From JAIKWW01 sp052169645 (lineage in GTDB: Bacteria; Bacillota; Clostridia; Peptostreptococcales; Anaerovoracaceae), in NCBI GenBank assembly GCA_052169645.1, contig JBQNCA010000004.1, positions 38,196 to 102,195 on the forward strand: 64,000 bases of DNA, written 5' to 3'. A program made the position numbers and the translations under genes. This document shows, in pieces, positions 8,914 to 18,023 of this stretch (positions within the stretch are counted from its first letter, which is position 1; each line of letters starts with the position of its first letter). The notes under the pieces are model-generated. The model was not told where the DNA came from. It saw nothing but the letters and a program-made list of their open reading frames with translations, and did no database searches.

Positions 8914-9837
8914 TTACAATTTAATAAATTCAGCTATATCATCTCTCATACGCTCAGCCGCTTCCAATGCACAATCGGCATATTTCAGTTCACTACCGTC
9001 AGTGTACTTTTTCCATGCAGCAGTTATTCCCCGTGAAGAACTGATTACAGCTCCGGATCCGTTTTTATCAAAAAATCCTGACACGTCCTCCGCATCAGCG
9101 CCCTGAAAACCGTAGCCCGGCACGAGAAAGAAGGTGTGAGGCAGTGCAGCTCTCAAAGTTTCACCTTGTTTTGCATGAGTAGCTCCTACCACGGCTCCTA
9201 CCTCGCTGTAACCGTACTTTCCTATCAGCTCGCTTCCCCAATCTGCAATCAGTTTACCCATAGCCTCGTAAACCCTGCGACCGTCTTTCAATATCAGCTC
9301 CTGAAGCTCGCCGCTGCTCGGATTGCTCGTCTTAAGCAGCACAAATATACCCTTGCGACGCTCTTTGCAGGCAGTCAAAAACGGCTTTATACCGTCGGAG
9401 CCCATGTAAGGATTTACCGTTACGGCATCCTCATGCCATGTATCGACGATATCATTTCCCGCCTTTACTCCTCCGATATGTGCCGCATAGCAGGCAGCCG
9501 TTGACGAAATATCCCCTCTCTTTATATCGCCTATGACTGTCATCCCCTTTTCAGACGCATATTTGCAGGTTTCATCATAAGCCCTTATCCCGTGCAACCC
9601 ATATTTTTCATACATGGCAATCTGCGGTTTAATCGCAGGTACTACAGGATATATGGCATCTATAACATCTGTATTGAATTCCAGAAACATCTCGCATATT
9701 GCAGCCGACATATCCGATGAATCCGATTTTATATATTTATCCCTAAGCTGCTTAGGCATCATTTCCAAGGTCGGATCCAAGCCGACTACCGTAGGATTTT
9801 TCTTTTCGGCTATGCTCTCTATCAATCTGTCTATCAT
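8914..9837 (-). CDS. pyrF: orotidine 5'-phosphate decarboxylase (type 2)
   Basis: PyrF decarboxylates OMP to UMP. At 307 residues it belongs to the longer type 2 subfamily. The catalytic Asp-Lys-Asp region is IGDIKRGDISSTA (about residue 92), and VNPYMGSDGIKPF and FLVPGYGFQGADAED are typical of the subfamily. Its ATG overlaps the pyrC stop in an ATGA junction (9834-9837), so pyrC and pyrF are translated together. Confidence 0.93.
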   Translation of the reverse strand: MIDRLIESIAEKKNPTVVGLDPTLEMMPKQLRDKYIKSDSSDMSAAICEMFLEFNTDVIDAIYPVVPAIKPQIAMYEKYGLHGIRAYDETCKYASEKGMTVIGDIKRGDISSTAACYAAHIGGVKAGNDIVDTWHEDAVTVNPYMGSDGIKPFLTACKERRKGIFVLLKTSNPSSGELQELILKDGRRVYEAMGKLIADWGSELIGKYGYSEVGAVVGATHAKQGETLRAALPHTFFLVPGYGFQGADAEDVSGFFDKNGSGAVISSSRGITAAWKKYTDGSELKYADCALEAAERMRDDIAEFIKL

Positions 9838-11192
9838 TTTCTTTCCTCATATTCATATATGATATTTCCGGCAGCTATGGTAATACGAACCTTTCCTTTC
9901 AGGCTCATACCGGCAAAAGGAGTATTCTCAGCCTTTGATTCGAAACCATGTTCCGGCACCGTCCATTCATGCTCGGGATCTATGATTGCAATATCCGCTC
10001 TTTCCCCGATTTTTAAAGAACCTCCGCCCTTGCCCAGCAGCTTTGCCGGATTGCTGCTCATAAGCTCAATCAATCTCATAGGCTCAATATTCCCGTTCAA
10101 CACAAGCTGAGTATAGCTTGCCGCAAAGCTCGTCTCCAAGCCTATAACTCCGAAAGGTGATTTTTCAAACGAAGCCGATTTTTCATTTATGCTGTGCGGC
10201 GCATGATCCGTAGCTATCATATCCAGAGTTCCGTCCTCAAGTGCCTTGACGGCAGCCTGTCTGTCAGCTTCCGTGCGCAAAGGAGGATTCATTTTCTTAT
10301 GAGAATCGGCAAGCTCACCGCTCGGAGTTTCTGAAATATTATATGTTTTTTGAACATTTTCAGTTAAATCAACTCTTACAACCTCATCGGTAAGCAGCAG
10401 ATAATGAGGCGCAGTTTCTGCGGTGACTTTTACTCCCCATGATTTTGCCAGACGTATGAGATCCATCGTCCCTGCCGAACTTACATGAGAAATATGTATT
10501 CTGCACCCTGTTTCCTTTGCCAACAACATATCCCTGACAGCTATGATTTCCTCCGCTTCATGAGGTATGCCTTTTATTCCCAGAGCTTCGGAAATCTTAC
10601 CTTTATTCATCGAGCCTCCGAAAGCCAATTCTCTGCTTTCCGTATGGTCAAATATAGGCATATCAAGGGATTTCGCCAACAGCATACCTTCTCTGAGCTT
10701 CAAGGGGTCATCTACCGAGCGTCCGTCCTCGCTGAAGCCGCATACCCCTGCAGCTTTCAAGGCTGCCATATCGGTGAGGGTTTCGCCATTTTGAGCCATG
10801 GTTATGCAACCCGACGGCAATACTCTGACACCGTTCGCTTCAGCTGCTTTATTTATAATATATTCAACCGTTTCCACGCTGTCGATAACCGGCGAGGTAT
10901 TAGGCATGCAGCAGACAGTGGTGAATCCTCCCGCAGCAGCAGCACGACAGCCGCTTTCTATGTTTTCTTTATGTTCCTGTCCCGGGTCACGCAGATGAAC
11001 ATGGACATCTATTAAACCCGGAACCACCCACAGTCCCGCCGCTTCAATGATACGGTCGCCGTCCTCGACTTCGGATGCTCCGGATTCAAAAATTCCGGCA
11101 ACGACTCCGTTCTCTATCAGAATATCCGCAGGCTTATCAAATCTTTGTGAGGGATCTATGAGTCGTCCCTCCCGAATAATGATTCTGTTCAT
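9834..11192 (-). CDS. pyrC: dihydroorotase
   Basis: PyrC cyclises carbamoyl aspartate to dihydroorotate. The product (about 452 residues) is a type I dihydroorotase of the amidohydrolase superfamily: zinc ligands in DVHVHLRDPGQEHKE (about 58-72), ISHVSSAGTMDLI, and the catalytic Asp in MIATDHAPHS (about 302). AGAGGA seven bases before ATG 11192 fixes the start; an upstream TTG at 11198 is less likely. The first 100 bases upstream are AT-rich and show no gene, so pyrC may have its own weak promoter or just be spaced from pyrI. Confidence 0.93.
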   Translation of the reverse strand: MNRIIIREGRLIDPSQRFDKPADILIENGVVAGIFESGASEVEDGDRIIEAAGLWVVPGLIDVHVHLRDPGQEHKENIESGCRAAAAGGFTTVCCMPNTSPVIDSVETVEYIINKAAEANGVRVLPSGCITMAQNGETLTDMAALKAAGVCGFSEDGRSVDDPLKLREGMLLAKSLDMPIFDHTESRELAFGGSMNKGKISEALGIKGIPHEAEEIIAVRDMLLAKETGCRIHISHVSSAGTMDLIRLAKSWGVKVTAETAPHYLLLTDEVVRVDLTENVQKTYNISETPSGELADSHKKMNPPLRTEADRQAAVKALEDGTLDMIATDHAPHSINEKSASFEKSPFGVIGLETSFAASYTQLVLNGNIEPMRLIELMSSNPAKLLGKGGGSLKIGERADIAIIDPEHEWTVPEHGFESKAENTPFAGMSLKGKVRITIAAGNIIYEYEERK

Positions 11193-11295
11193 AATCAATT
11201 CCTCTGAAAAACACCTATTACATCATCTGTCATTCACAGCATAAATCATTAAAATTACGCTTTTCGCATCGGTTTATAAATTGTCTTACATTTGA

Positions 11296-11724
11296 TTAAT
11301 ATTCTCTTACGGATACCATTTCATCGCAGTATTCGCAGCGATAAATCTGACGCTTGGCGTCCTGAAGAACAAAGTTGTGGGGTATGCCCTTTTCCGTAGA
11401 TGTAACACATCTCGGATTTTTGCATATGATTACATTTTCTACACGTTTAGGAAGCTCAGGCTTAATTTTTTTCGTAATCATGCGGTTTTCGATTATATTT
11501 ACGGTCGCCTCCGGATCCAGCAGTCCTACTATATGCATGTCGATGTCTATGCGATTTTCTATCTTGATAATATCCTTCTTCTCAAACTTCTTGCTGATAG
11601 CATTCATTATGACCGCTACCGTTTCATGCTCGGTGTCTATCTTGAGATACTTAAGCAATGTCATGGCTCTGCCTGCTCTGATATGGTCTATAACTATACC
11701 TTTTTTTATGCTGTCTATTACCAT
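11296..11724 (-). CDS. pyrI: aspartate carbamoyltransferase regulatory subunit
   Basis: PyrI is the allosteric chain of ATCase; in the enteric enzyme it binds CTP/ATP and contacts PyrB through a zinc site. The 142-residue product has the N-terminal nucleotide-binding domain (IKKGIVIDHIRAGRAMTLLKYL) and a C-terminal zinc domain with four cysteines in CKNPRCV and CEYC. It follows pyrB by 12 bases. Its presence implies a PyrB-PyrI holoenzyme with nucleotide feedback control rather than the unregulated bacillary trimer. Confidence 0.93.
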   Translation of the reverse strand: MVIDSIKKGIVIDHIRAGRAMTLLKYLKIDTEHETVAVIMNAISKKFEKKDIIKIENRIDIDMHIVGLLDPEATVNIIENRMITKKIKPELPKRVENVIICKNPRCVTSTEKGIPHNFVLQDAKRQIYRCEYCDEMVSVREY

Positions 11725-11736
11725 GAACTTTCCCTC

Positions 11737-12666
11737 CTACCGAACATCTATTCCCAGAAGCTTTGCAACCAGAGCCATCCTCACAAACATGCCTATACGG
11801 GTCTGCTTAAAATAACAGGCACGAGGATCAGTGTCGATTTCCTTTGCAATTTCATTAACACGTGGCAGCGGATGCATGATAATCATATCTTCCTTTGCCG
11901 ACTGCATCTTATTTTCATCCAAAATATAGAAATCCTTAAGTCTTATATAGTCATCTTCATTGAAGAAACGTTCCTTTTGAACACGGGTCATATACAAAAC
12001 GTCCAGTTCGGGAAGCACAGCTTCCAGTCTGCTGTATTCCTTATAATCCATGCCGTTCGCCTCTATAACGTGCTTGCGCACATATTCCGGCAATACAAGC
12101 TCATCGGGTGAAATCAAACGCAATTTTATATTGTCATATCTTGAAAGAGCCTTTATAAGAGAATGTACCGTGCGTCCGAATTTTAAATCACCACATATGC
12201 CTATGGTAAAATTGTCATTTTTACCGAGACACTGCCTTATTGTCAACAGGTCGGTCAGTGTCTGGGTTGGATGCTGATGTCCTCCGTCTCCCGCATTTAT
12301 AACAGGCAGCTCGGATGCTTCCGCAGCAACCCTTGGCGCACCCTCCTTGGGATGTCTCATTACGATAATATCGGCATAGCAGGAAACCGTCTTTACCGTA
12401 TCCGATATGCTTTCCCCTTTCATACTTGAACTTGATGACGGATCCGAAAAACCCAGTACCTGACCTCCCAGTCTCTGCATCGCTGCAGTGAAGCTCAGTC
12501 TGGTTCTCGTGCTCGGCTCATAAAATAAAGTGGCCATAAGCATTCCGTCGGCGCAGTGTGCATATCTTGCAGGATTTGCCATAATTCGTGTCGCCAGCTC
12601 AAATATTTCTTCCGTTTCAGCCAAGCTCAAATCCGCAGGCTCCAAGACGCTTTTACCTTTTAACAT
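11737..12666 (-). CDS. pyrB: aspartate carbamoyltransferase catalytic subunit
   Basis: PyrB joins carbamoyl phosphate and aspartate, the committed step of pyrimidine synthesis. The 309-residue protein has the carbamoyl-phosphate loop FYEPSTRTRLSFTAAM (about 51-66), the GDGGHQHPTQTLTDL region and MHPLPRVNEI near the C-terminus, all characteristic. AAAGGAG lies nine bases upstream of ATG 12666. The start overlaps the end of the mechanosensitive channel gene by 14 bases, placing pyrB directly in that transcript. Confidence 0.94.
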   Translation of the reverse strand: MLKGKSVLEPADLSLAETEEIFELATRIMANPARYAHCADGMLMATLFYEPSTRTRLSFTAAMQRLGGQVLGFSDPSSSSSMKGESISDTVKTVSCYADIIVMRHPKEGAPRVAAEASELPVINAGDGGHQHPTQTLTDLLTIRQCLGKNDNFTIGICGDLKFGRTVHSLIKALSRYDNIKLRLISPDELVLPEYVRKHVIEANGMDYKEYSRLEAVLPELDVLYMTRVQKERFFNEDDYIRLKDFYILDENKMQSAKEDMIIMHPLPRVNEIAKEIDTDPRACYFKQTRIGMFVRMALVAKLLGIDVR

Positions 12667-13528
12667 CTTCCGCTCCTTTCATCTGTGCGATACAGTCTTC
12701 ATCATACTTTATTACTATATGTTGATAAGGAATTTCTATTCCTTCCTTATCGAAAGCAAGCTTTACATCTTCCATAAGCCTGTATTTGCCGATATAATAA
12801 TTTTCCGTCCTGCACCATACGAGTGCATCTATGATTACAGCACTGTCGCTATGTTCCGAAACACCGATTACGGGTTCCGGATCGGTCAGAAATATGGGAT
12901 TTGCTTCTATTATTTTTTTAATCACGGAACGAGCTTTATCTATATCACTGTCGTAGCCTATGCCGAACTTGCAATCAATTCTGCGCCTGTCAGCTCGGGA
13001 ATGATTTATAACCACATGATTTGCAAGAAGTCCGTTCGGTACAGTTATAATCTGATTGTTGGGAGTCGTGAGAGTGGAATACAACAAATCTATCTGCTTC
13101 ACCTTTCCCACGGTATTACCGGTTTCCACCAGTTCTATCAGATCATCCTTTTCAAAGGGTTTGTTGAATATGATGAGAATGCCTCCCGCAAAATTCGACA
13201 GCGAATCCCTGAGAGCAAGAGCCACAGCCGCTCCGCAAGCACCAAGCACAGTGATAAAGGTCGTGGTGGGAACGCCCATAACTCCGAGAGCCGTGACTAT
13301 TATCGTAATCCAGCAAAGCACCTTTATCGTATTCTCTACAAAGGTATAAAGAACCTGATCCATTTGTGTTCTGTCCAAAATCCTGCGTATCACTTTGAGT
13401 ACAAGTTTCATGATTATGCATCCGATTAAAATTATCAATGCTGCAAGCATGATCTTTTCCAATACGGATCCGAATAAACCTTGTGATTCTATAAAATTCT
13501 CTATACTCCGACTGATTTTTTTTACCAT
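12653..13528 (-). CDS. MscS-type small-conductance mechanosensitive channel
   Basis: A 291-residue MscS-family channel, which releases solutes on hypo-osmotic shock. It has three hydrophobic segments (about residues 24-45, 68-88 and 91-120); the pore helix VLGACGAAVALALRDSLSNFAGG shows the Gly/Ala packing pattern, followed by the beta domain (VEIV-like DLIELVETGNTVGKVKQIDL) and PNGLLANHVVINHSR. It is the first gene of the pyrimidine series and overlaps pyrB by 14 bases, which is unusual as no metabolic link is known. A candidate promoter is at 13563-13591. Confidence 0.88.
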   Translation of the reverse strand: MVKKISRSIENFIESQGLFGSVLEKIMLAALIILIGCIIMKLVLKVIRRILDRTQMDQVLYTFVENTIKVLCWITIIVTALGVMGVPTTTFITVLGACGAAVALALRDSLSNFAGGILIIFNKPFEKDDLIELVETGNTVGKVKQIDLLYSTLTTPNNQIITVPNGLLANHVVINHSRADRRRIDCKFGIGYDSDIDKARSVIKKIIEANPIFLTDPEPVIGVSEHSDSAVIIDALVWCRTENYYIGKYRLMEDVKLAFDKEGIEIPYQHIVIKYDEDCIAQMKGAEDVKR

Positions 13529-13562
13529 TATTTTTACCTTTCGTACAAATTCTATTCATATT

Positions 13563-13591
13563 AGTATACAACAAATATCCCTTCATATAAA
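13563..13591 (-). promoter_or_regulatory. candidate sigma-A promoter of the mscS-pyr series
   Basis: On the minus strand a TTTATA -35-like hexamer (13586-13591), a 17-base spacer and a TATACT -10 hexamer (13563-13568) lie about 35 bases before the mscS start. The -10 is good and the -35 is weak. No PyrR-binding leader or attenuator hairpin was recognised between it and mscS. Confidence 0.4.
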
Positions 13592-13694
13592 TACGCAAAA
13601 CCTTATGCTTCAGATATTTTAACTCCCCGCTCCGGATATTTCACAAAGCTCGTATTCACTGACATTGAGATAATTTTACAAAGCTCCGGTTATA

Positions 13695-13723
13695 TTGAAA
13701 ATAAATCAAAAATGGCGTATACT
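13695..13723 (+). promoter_or_regulatory. sigma-A promoter of plsC-PDT operon
   Basis: TTGAAA (13695-13700), a 17-base spacer and TATACT (13718-13723) form a near-consensus vegetative promoter 48 bases before the plsC start. Confidence 0.65.
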
Positions 13724-13770
13724 TATGCAGCATAAGCAAGATTTTTACACCTGTTTGCGGAGGGGTTAAC

Positions 13771-14514
13771 ATGCGTACAATAATATGGTTCATAAGAGCT
13801 GCTTTCTATCTTGTCGCTGCGCTGCCGTGCAAGATAAAAGCAACCAAGCTCAGGGACAGCGGTGATTATGCCGCATTCAGAAAATATGTGGACGACAAGG
13901 TAAAGGACTGGGCGAGGAAAATGCTTTCAAATGCGGGAGTCACGGTTGAAGTGCACGGATTGGAAAATCTGACAGGCAGACCTGCCATATTTGTTTCAAA
14001 TCACCAAAGCAACTTCGACATCATGCTGCTGCTCGGATATCTTGATTCTCCTCATGGTATTGTTGCGAAAGATTCGCTTTCAAAGGTTCCTTTTATCGGC
14101 TTTTGGATGAATTCCATAGACTGTATTTTCATAGATCGCACCGATTCCCGAAAAGCTCTCAAAACCATGAACGAAGCCGGTAAAACCGTAGTGAACGGCA
14201 GATCTATAATAATCTTTCCGGAAGGAACACGAAGCCGCAGTGATGAAATGTCGGATTTCAAAGCGGGAGCTTTTAAAACAGCCTTCAAATACAATTTGCC
14301 GATTGTACCTCTTGCTATCGACGGTACATATAAGGTTATGGAGGGCAACAGCGGAAAACGTATAAAACCTGCCCACGTAATTCTCACTGTATTACCGGAG
14401 ATTGAAACCGACAGTATAGACAAAGATGCCCAAAAGAGTTTCGGTGACAGAATAAAACAAATTATTCAGGAAGGCAGAGAGTCCACTCGCCGTAAAACAG
14501 CCGAAAGTATGTAA
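13771..14514 (+). CDS. plsC: 1-acyl-sn-glycerol-3-phosphate acyltransferase
   Basis: PlsC adds the second acyl chain to lysophosphatidic acid to make phosphatidic acid at the inner face of the membrane. The 247-residue product has the catalytic motif NHQSNFDIM (NHx4D, about residue 74), FIDRTDSR (motif II), FPEGTRSRSDEM (motif III, about 150) and VPLAIDGTY (motif IV). The hydrophobic N-terminus can serve as a membrane anchor. GGAGGGG precedes the ATG. It is transcribed with the following PDT-like gene (12-base gap). Confidence 0.92.
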   Translation: MRTIIWFIRAAFYLVAALPCKIKATKLRDSGDYAAFRKYVDDKVKDWARKMLSNAGVTVEVHGLENLTGRPAIFVSNHQSNFDIMLLLGYLDSPHGIVAKDSLSKVPFIGFWMNSIDCIFIDRTDSRKALKTMNEAGKTVVNGRSIIIFPEGTRSRSDEMSDFKAGAFKTAFKYNLPIVPLAIDGTYKVMEGNSGKRIKPAHVILTVLPEIETDSIDKDAQKSFGDRIKQIIQEGRESTRRKTAESM

Positions 14515-14526
14515 AGGAGATATATC

Positions 14527-15105
14527 GTGATAAAAATAGGATATCAGGGAATCGAAGGCTCCAATGCCGAGCAGGCGGCTAAAGATTTGGTAAAAAAGCT
14601 CTCTATACAGGATGTAGAATATGTACCTTTGGTGGATTCACATCAAGTTATAAAATCAATGAAAACCGGTGATGTCGACTATGGTGTCTGTGCAGTTTAC
14701 AACAGTGTTGCCGGCATGGTATTGGAAACCTTTTTTGCAACAAACGGAGTCGAGCTTTTCATTCGAGGCGAAACTACTATGAATATACATCACTGTCTTT
14801 TTAAAAAATCGCCCGATATTCCGAATAAAAGCTTAAAATTTGTAGCTTCTCACGTGCTCGCCATAAAGCAGTGCGAAAATCATATCCGCTACAGCTATCC
14901 CAATCTTAAACCCATAGAGGTCGAAGATACGGGCAAGGCTGCAAAGGATTTGGCTGACGGAACTCTTACCGATGAATATGCGGTGCTGTGCAGGAAAAAT
15001 GCGGGGGAAATGTTCAATCTCTGTCTTATGGATGAAAACATCGAGGATTACAAAGAAAATCGTACACATTTCTGTCTGTTCCGGCTCAAGGATGCAGACG
15101 AATAG
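14527..15105 (+). CDS. prephenate dehydratase-like (PDT domain) protein
   Basis: A 192-residue protein made of the PDT fold only, with GTG start and AAGGAGATATAT ahead of it. Recognisable PDT segments are YQGIEGSNAEQAA (GxxGSxxE motif), DYGVCAVYNSVAGMV (where true PDTs have PIENSxxG), SHVLAIKQC (SHxxAxxQC) and EDYKENRTHFCLF (N-x-T-R-F in PheA, here with His for Arg). There is no C-terminal ACT domain for phenylalanine feedback. It may be a monofunctional, unregulated prephenate dehydratase or a PDT-fold relative with another ligand: the NS of the PIENS motif is kept but the PIE is not. The fold is clear; the function is open. Confidence 0.6.
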   Translation: MIKIGYQGIEGSNAEQAAKDLVKKLSIQDVEYVPLVDSHQVIKSMKTGDVDYGVCAVYNSVAGMVLETFFATNGVELFIRGETTMNIHHCLFKKSPDIPNKSLKFVASHVLAIKQCENHIRYSYPNLKPIEVEDTGKAAKDLADGTLTDEYAVLCRKNAGEMFNLCLMDENIEDYKENRTHFCLFRLKDADE

Positions 15106-15107
15106 AT

Positions 15108-15155
15108 AAAGGTCACGGTTTCCGTAAGGATGCCGTGACCTTTCAAGTTTTAATT
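15108..15155 (+). terminator. intrinsic terminator after plsC-PDT
   Basis: A perfect 11-base stem AAAGGTCACGG / CCGTGACCTTT (15108-15118 and 15133-15143) with a 14-base loop is followed by a T-rich stretch. It begins two bases after the PDT-like stop codon. Confidence 0.75.
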
Positions 15156-15195
15156 TTAATTCAAAATTTATACAGCAATTCTTCGCATCCGATTT

Positions 15196-15843
15196 TTATT
15201 CACCGAGCACCCGCTTTATAAACGGATAAACAATTTCCACGAAACTTTTATGATTGCAAAAATTTCTGTCGCTGACCTTGAAGGCTTCATTTTCCAAAGG
15301 CCCCGTACGCACCGTAGGAATGACCGTTATCTGATGCTTAGAGCCTTCGGACAGAGCTTTTAAGTCTTCAATATTGGTGGATACCATATAAATTACTTCT
15401 CTTCCCGGTGCGAACAGGGGGTCGGAATCCACGATATACAGAAAAATATGAGCAAATTCATGGTCGAACCCCGACACCTCTTTATATGTTCCTATCTCGG
15501 TAAGGCGTCCCCGATCCAGTTTTAGTCCCGTTTCTTCTTTCATTTCCCGAATCATAGCCGTTTCAACATCTTCGCCTGCCGATACATGTCCTCCGGATGT
15601 CACGTCATAGCGCCCCGGATTGCTGTGCTTTTCAAAGGAGCGACGCTGCAGATATACGATTATGCCCTGCTCCGTCTTTCTGGCTATCCAGCACTGTACA
15701 ACCTTGTGCCACATTCCGTTATAATGTACCGTGGAGCGGGGAAAATCACCTATTACATTCATATTTTCATCATACGCCGTCAACATTTCCTGCGGTTTTT
15801 TACGACGCCTGATTTTTCTTTTTTCACTGTTATTTTTATACAT
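15196..15843 (-). CDS. Nudix hydrolase (IPP isomerase/YfcD-like)
   Basis: The product is about 215 residues with one Nudix box, GHVSAGEDVETAMIREMKEE followed by TGL (matches GX5EX7REUXEEXGU). The surrounding sequence, especially WHKVVQCWIARKTEQGIIVYLQRRSFEKHSNPGRYDVTSGGH, resembles the isopentenyl-diphosphate isomerase-like/YfcD branch of unknown substrate. A strongly basic N-terminus (KKRKIRRRKK-type) is unusual and could bind nucleic acid. ATG 15843 with AAGGA about 10 bases before it is preferred over a TTG at 15861. It follows the amidase gene by some 30 bases. Confidence 0.8.
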   Translation of the reverse strand: MYKNNSEKRKIRRRKKPQEMLTAYDENMNVIGDFPRSTVHYNGMWHKVVQCWIARKTEQGIIVYLQRRSFEKHSNPGRYDVTSGGHVSAGEDVETAMIREMKEETGLKLDRGRLTEIGTYKEVSGFDHEFAHIFLYIVDSDPLFAPGREVIYMVSTNIEDLKALSEGSKHQITVIPTVRTGPLENEAFKVSDRNFCNHKSFVEIVYPFIKRVLGE

Positions 15844-15874
15844 AATATAGGCTTCCTTCAACTATACAGTCGAA

Positions 15875-17506
15875 TTATTTATATTGAGCAAAGAAATTCA
15901 ATATTCCTGTACAATCCGTCTGTGCTATGGAATTTCTGAAAGAATCCTTTTTAAGCTTTTGGCATTCTTCATAATTTGTGTAGAAACCGTGTTCTATCAG
16001 AATTGAAGGCATAGTCGTATTCTTTATGACATAGAAATTTGCAGTCTTTGTTCCTCTCATCTTACTGAACAGTCCTGATGCCTTAGTCGCATCCGACAAT
16101 ACTTTAGCCGCTTTTTCAGCAATCGTACCCTTGTTCCATGAATAAATTTCCCAACCTGAAGGGGAAGTCCATCTATTTCCCGGACCGCTGGCATTTGAAT
16201 GTATACTTACGAATAAATCCACATCACCTGCATTATTTGCAACAGCAACCCTGTCTTTGAGCGAAGGATCCGTCTTATCATCCTTAGCTACCGTCATTAT
16301 AACCTGTATACCGTTTGCTTCAAGCAACGGTTTAAGCTTATATGCAACGGAGCGGTTAAATTCCCACTCCATAAGGCTGCTGTCGGGACTGCGCTTGCCG
16401 CCTGTTGTTTTACCGTGCCCCGGATCGAGGCAGACTACCAACTTTCCGTCAGCATAAGGATTATAAGGGAATTTTCCTACAGTATCATTATTTATATTTG
16501 AAATAACCGCAGGAGGTGTTGTTTCCGGTGCCGTCGGATTGTTGCCGGAATCAATTGAACCCGTATTTCCGCTCTGTGTACCGCTTCCGTCAGTATTAGG
16601 CGGATTTGCGGGATTAGGCGTAACAACAGCGCCGTTTGAATTTTCCCTAAAAGCGAGATACATGATATTTCCGTTTGAGGAGTAAGATATGTCAGGCTGA
16701 ACCTTTGTCTTAAGATCGATTACAACTCTTGCCGTTCCGTCGGAAGGATTTCCCGTACGCATGGAAGTGATATTGGAAGCCGACTCGTTAAAGCTTATGG
16801 AGCTTTTAACCGAAGATTTGAAATCCGTATTAGGAAAATCAATAAAATACCTCGTAGGCGATCCGAGCCATTCTCCCGAATATCCGCCGCTTTTAAGCGA
16901 TTTGTCCGCAGAAATTTCTACAACCGTATATGTATTTTTGTTGTCACCCGATATATTTTTTCCTCCGGAAATCGAAAGATTATTTATCGTTTGAACTGCT
17001 TTCGGTGTTTTATTCTGATTTGAAGCCGTATCGGCGTCCGGTTTCCGAGAATTTGTATTTATTGAAACCACTCTGTTTTTTCCGTCCCAGCCCACCTGAT
17101 ATCCGAAGCTTTCCGATATCAGCCTTATCGGAACCATAGTCCTGCCTCCGCCGTATTTATCTACGGTAACTATGCTCGGAGCGACATCCATAGTGATATT
17201 TTTCCCGTTTACGGAAGCTGTCTTTGAGCCGATGTTCAAATTTACCGTAGTGCTTCCGTATTTGAGAGTAACACCTCTCGTCGCACCGTTCCATTCGGCA
17301 CTTCCGCCCAGATAATCCACAATAGTGGCGACCGGCACAAGTGTCCTTCCGTTTTCTATAACAGGTTCGGCGTCGGTTTCTACGGTTTTTCCGTTTATTT
17401 GAACAGTGCAGCTTGCAGCATTCACCGTAATAGGAAAGAGCAAAAGCAACATAAATATAGTTACTGCAATTGCAGCGAACAGACTTTTATTATTTTTGCA
17501 TATCAT
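15875..17506 (-). CDS. secreted N-acetylmuramoyl-L-alanine amidase with stalk domains
   Basis: A 543-residue exported peptidoglycan amidase. A signal peptide (about 1-30, ending near VNAASC) is followed by a copper amine oxidase N-terminal-like stalk domain (about 33-150: VQINGKTVETDAEPVIENGRTLVPV, then RTMVPIRLISESFGYQVGWD), an AMIN-like domain (about 190-290), a Thr/Pro/Asn linker, and an Amidase_3 domain (about 355-541). The zinc ligands and catalytic residues are present: LDPGHGK, EWEFN, SIHSNA and the Glu in LIEHGFYTN. It cleaves the bond between MurNAc and the stem peptide and may act in cell separation. A 500-base gene-free stretch lies upstream. Confidence 0.92.
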   Translation of the reverse strand: MICKNNKSLFAAIAVTIFMLLLLFPITVNAASCTVQINGKTVETDAEPVIENGRTLVPVATIVDYLGGSAEWNGATRGVTLKYGSTTVNLNIGSKTASVNGKNITMDVAPSIVTVDKYGGGRTMVPIRLISESFGYQVGWDGKNRVVSINTNSRKPDADTASNQNKTPKAVQTINNLSISGGKNISGDNKNTYTVVEISADKSLKSGGYSGEWLGSPTRYFIDFPNTDFKSSVKSSISFNESASNITSMRTGNPSDGTARVVIDLKTKVQPDISYSSNGNIMYLAFRENSNGAVVTPNPANPPNTDGSGTQSGNTGSIDSGNNPTAPETTPPAVISNINNDTVGKFPYNPYADGKLVVCLDPGHGKTTGGKRSPDSSLMEWEFNRSVAYKLKPLLEANGIQVIMTVAKDDKTDPSLKDRVAVANNAGDVDLFVSIHSNASGPGNRWTSPSGWEIYSWNKGTIAEKAAKVLSDATKASGLFSKMRGTKTANFYVIKNTTMPSILIEHGFYTNYEECQKLKKDSFRNSIAQTDCTGILNFFAQYK

Positions 17507-17892
17507 TAATCAAACCTCCCTCTACTTTATGTAGCATAATTTTAACATAGACATTTTTCAATGGCTATGTTTACAATCGTATTGTAATACAAATTCAATT
17601 TGCCTAACATAAGGTAATATTAAAATCAGACAGTATCACACAATCTTTAAATTGCGTGTACCTCTGTGATGCTATCATAAAATACAATGATTTAGATGAC
17701 AGGATAATTTATTATCATATTTCTATATTTTACATCCATAATATATACAGATGCACAAATATCAGATATTTTCAAAGACTTTAATAATAATTAAGAAAAA
17801 CGCTGTATCCGCTAAGGAGTAAATCTGCTTTCCAAAAAGGAATCCTCGGTTCAACTTTTGAGGTAGGCTCAGAATCCGAAAAATGAAGAAAA

Positions 17893-17970
17893 ATAATAAA
17901 ACAGCGGCTTTGACGAGCATATGCAAATAACGGATTGAATCCCATAGACATAGCTTTTCAAAGCTGCTGT
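17893..17970 (-). terminator. probable terminator after the AhpD-like gene, in a gene-free stretch
   Basis: On the minus strand a 13-base stem (17958-17970 with 17901-17913, one G-U pair) closes a 44-base loop and is followed by TTTATTATTTTTC. It lies 53 bases after the AhpD-like stop. The rest of 17507-18023 is AT-rich with no gene; part of it must hold the amidase promoter, which I cannot pick with confidence. Confidence 0.5.
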
Positions 17971-18023
17971 GTTTATAATTAATTCGATTTTTTAAATTAT
18001 ATCTTTATATAAAATCAAATCCG

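Noticed and set aside
11377..13429. Plus-strand open frames of 244 and 299 codons opposite pyrI, pyrB and mscS
   Set aside because: They have no recognisable domain, no ribosome site, and lie antisense to genes with full motif support.
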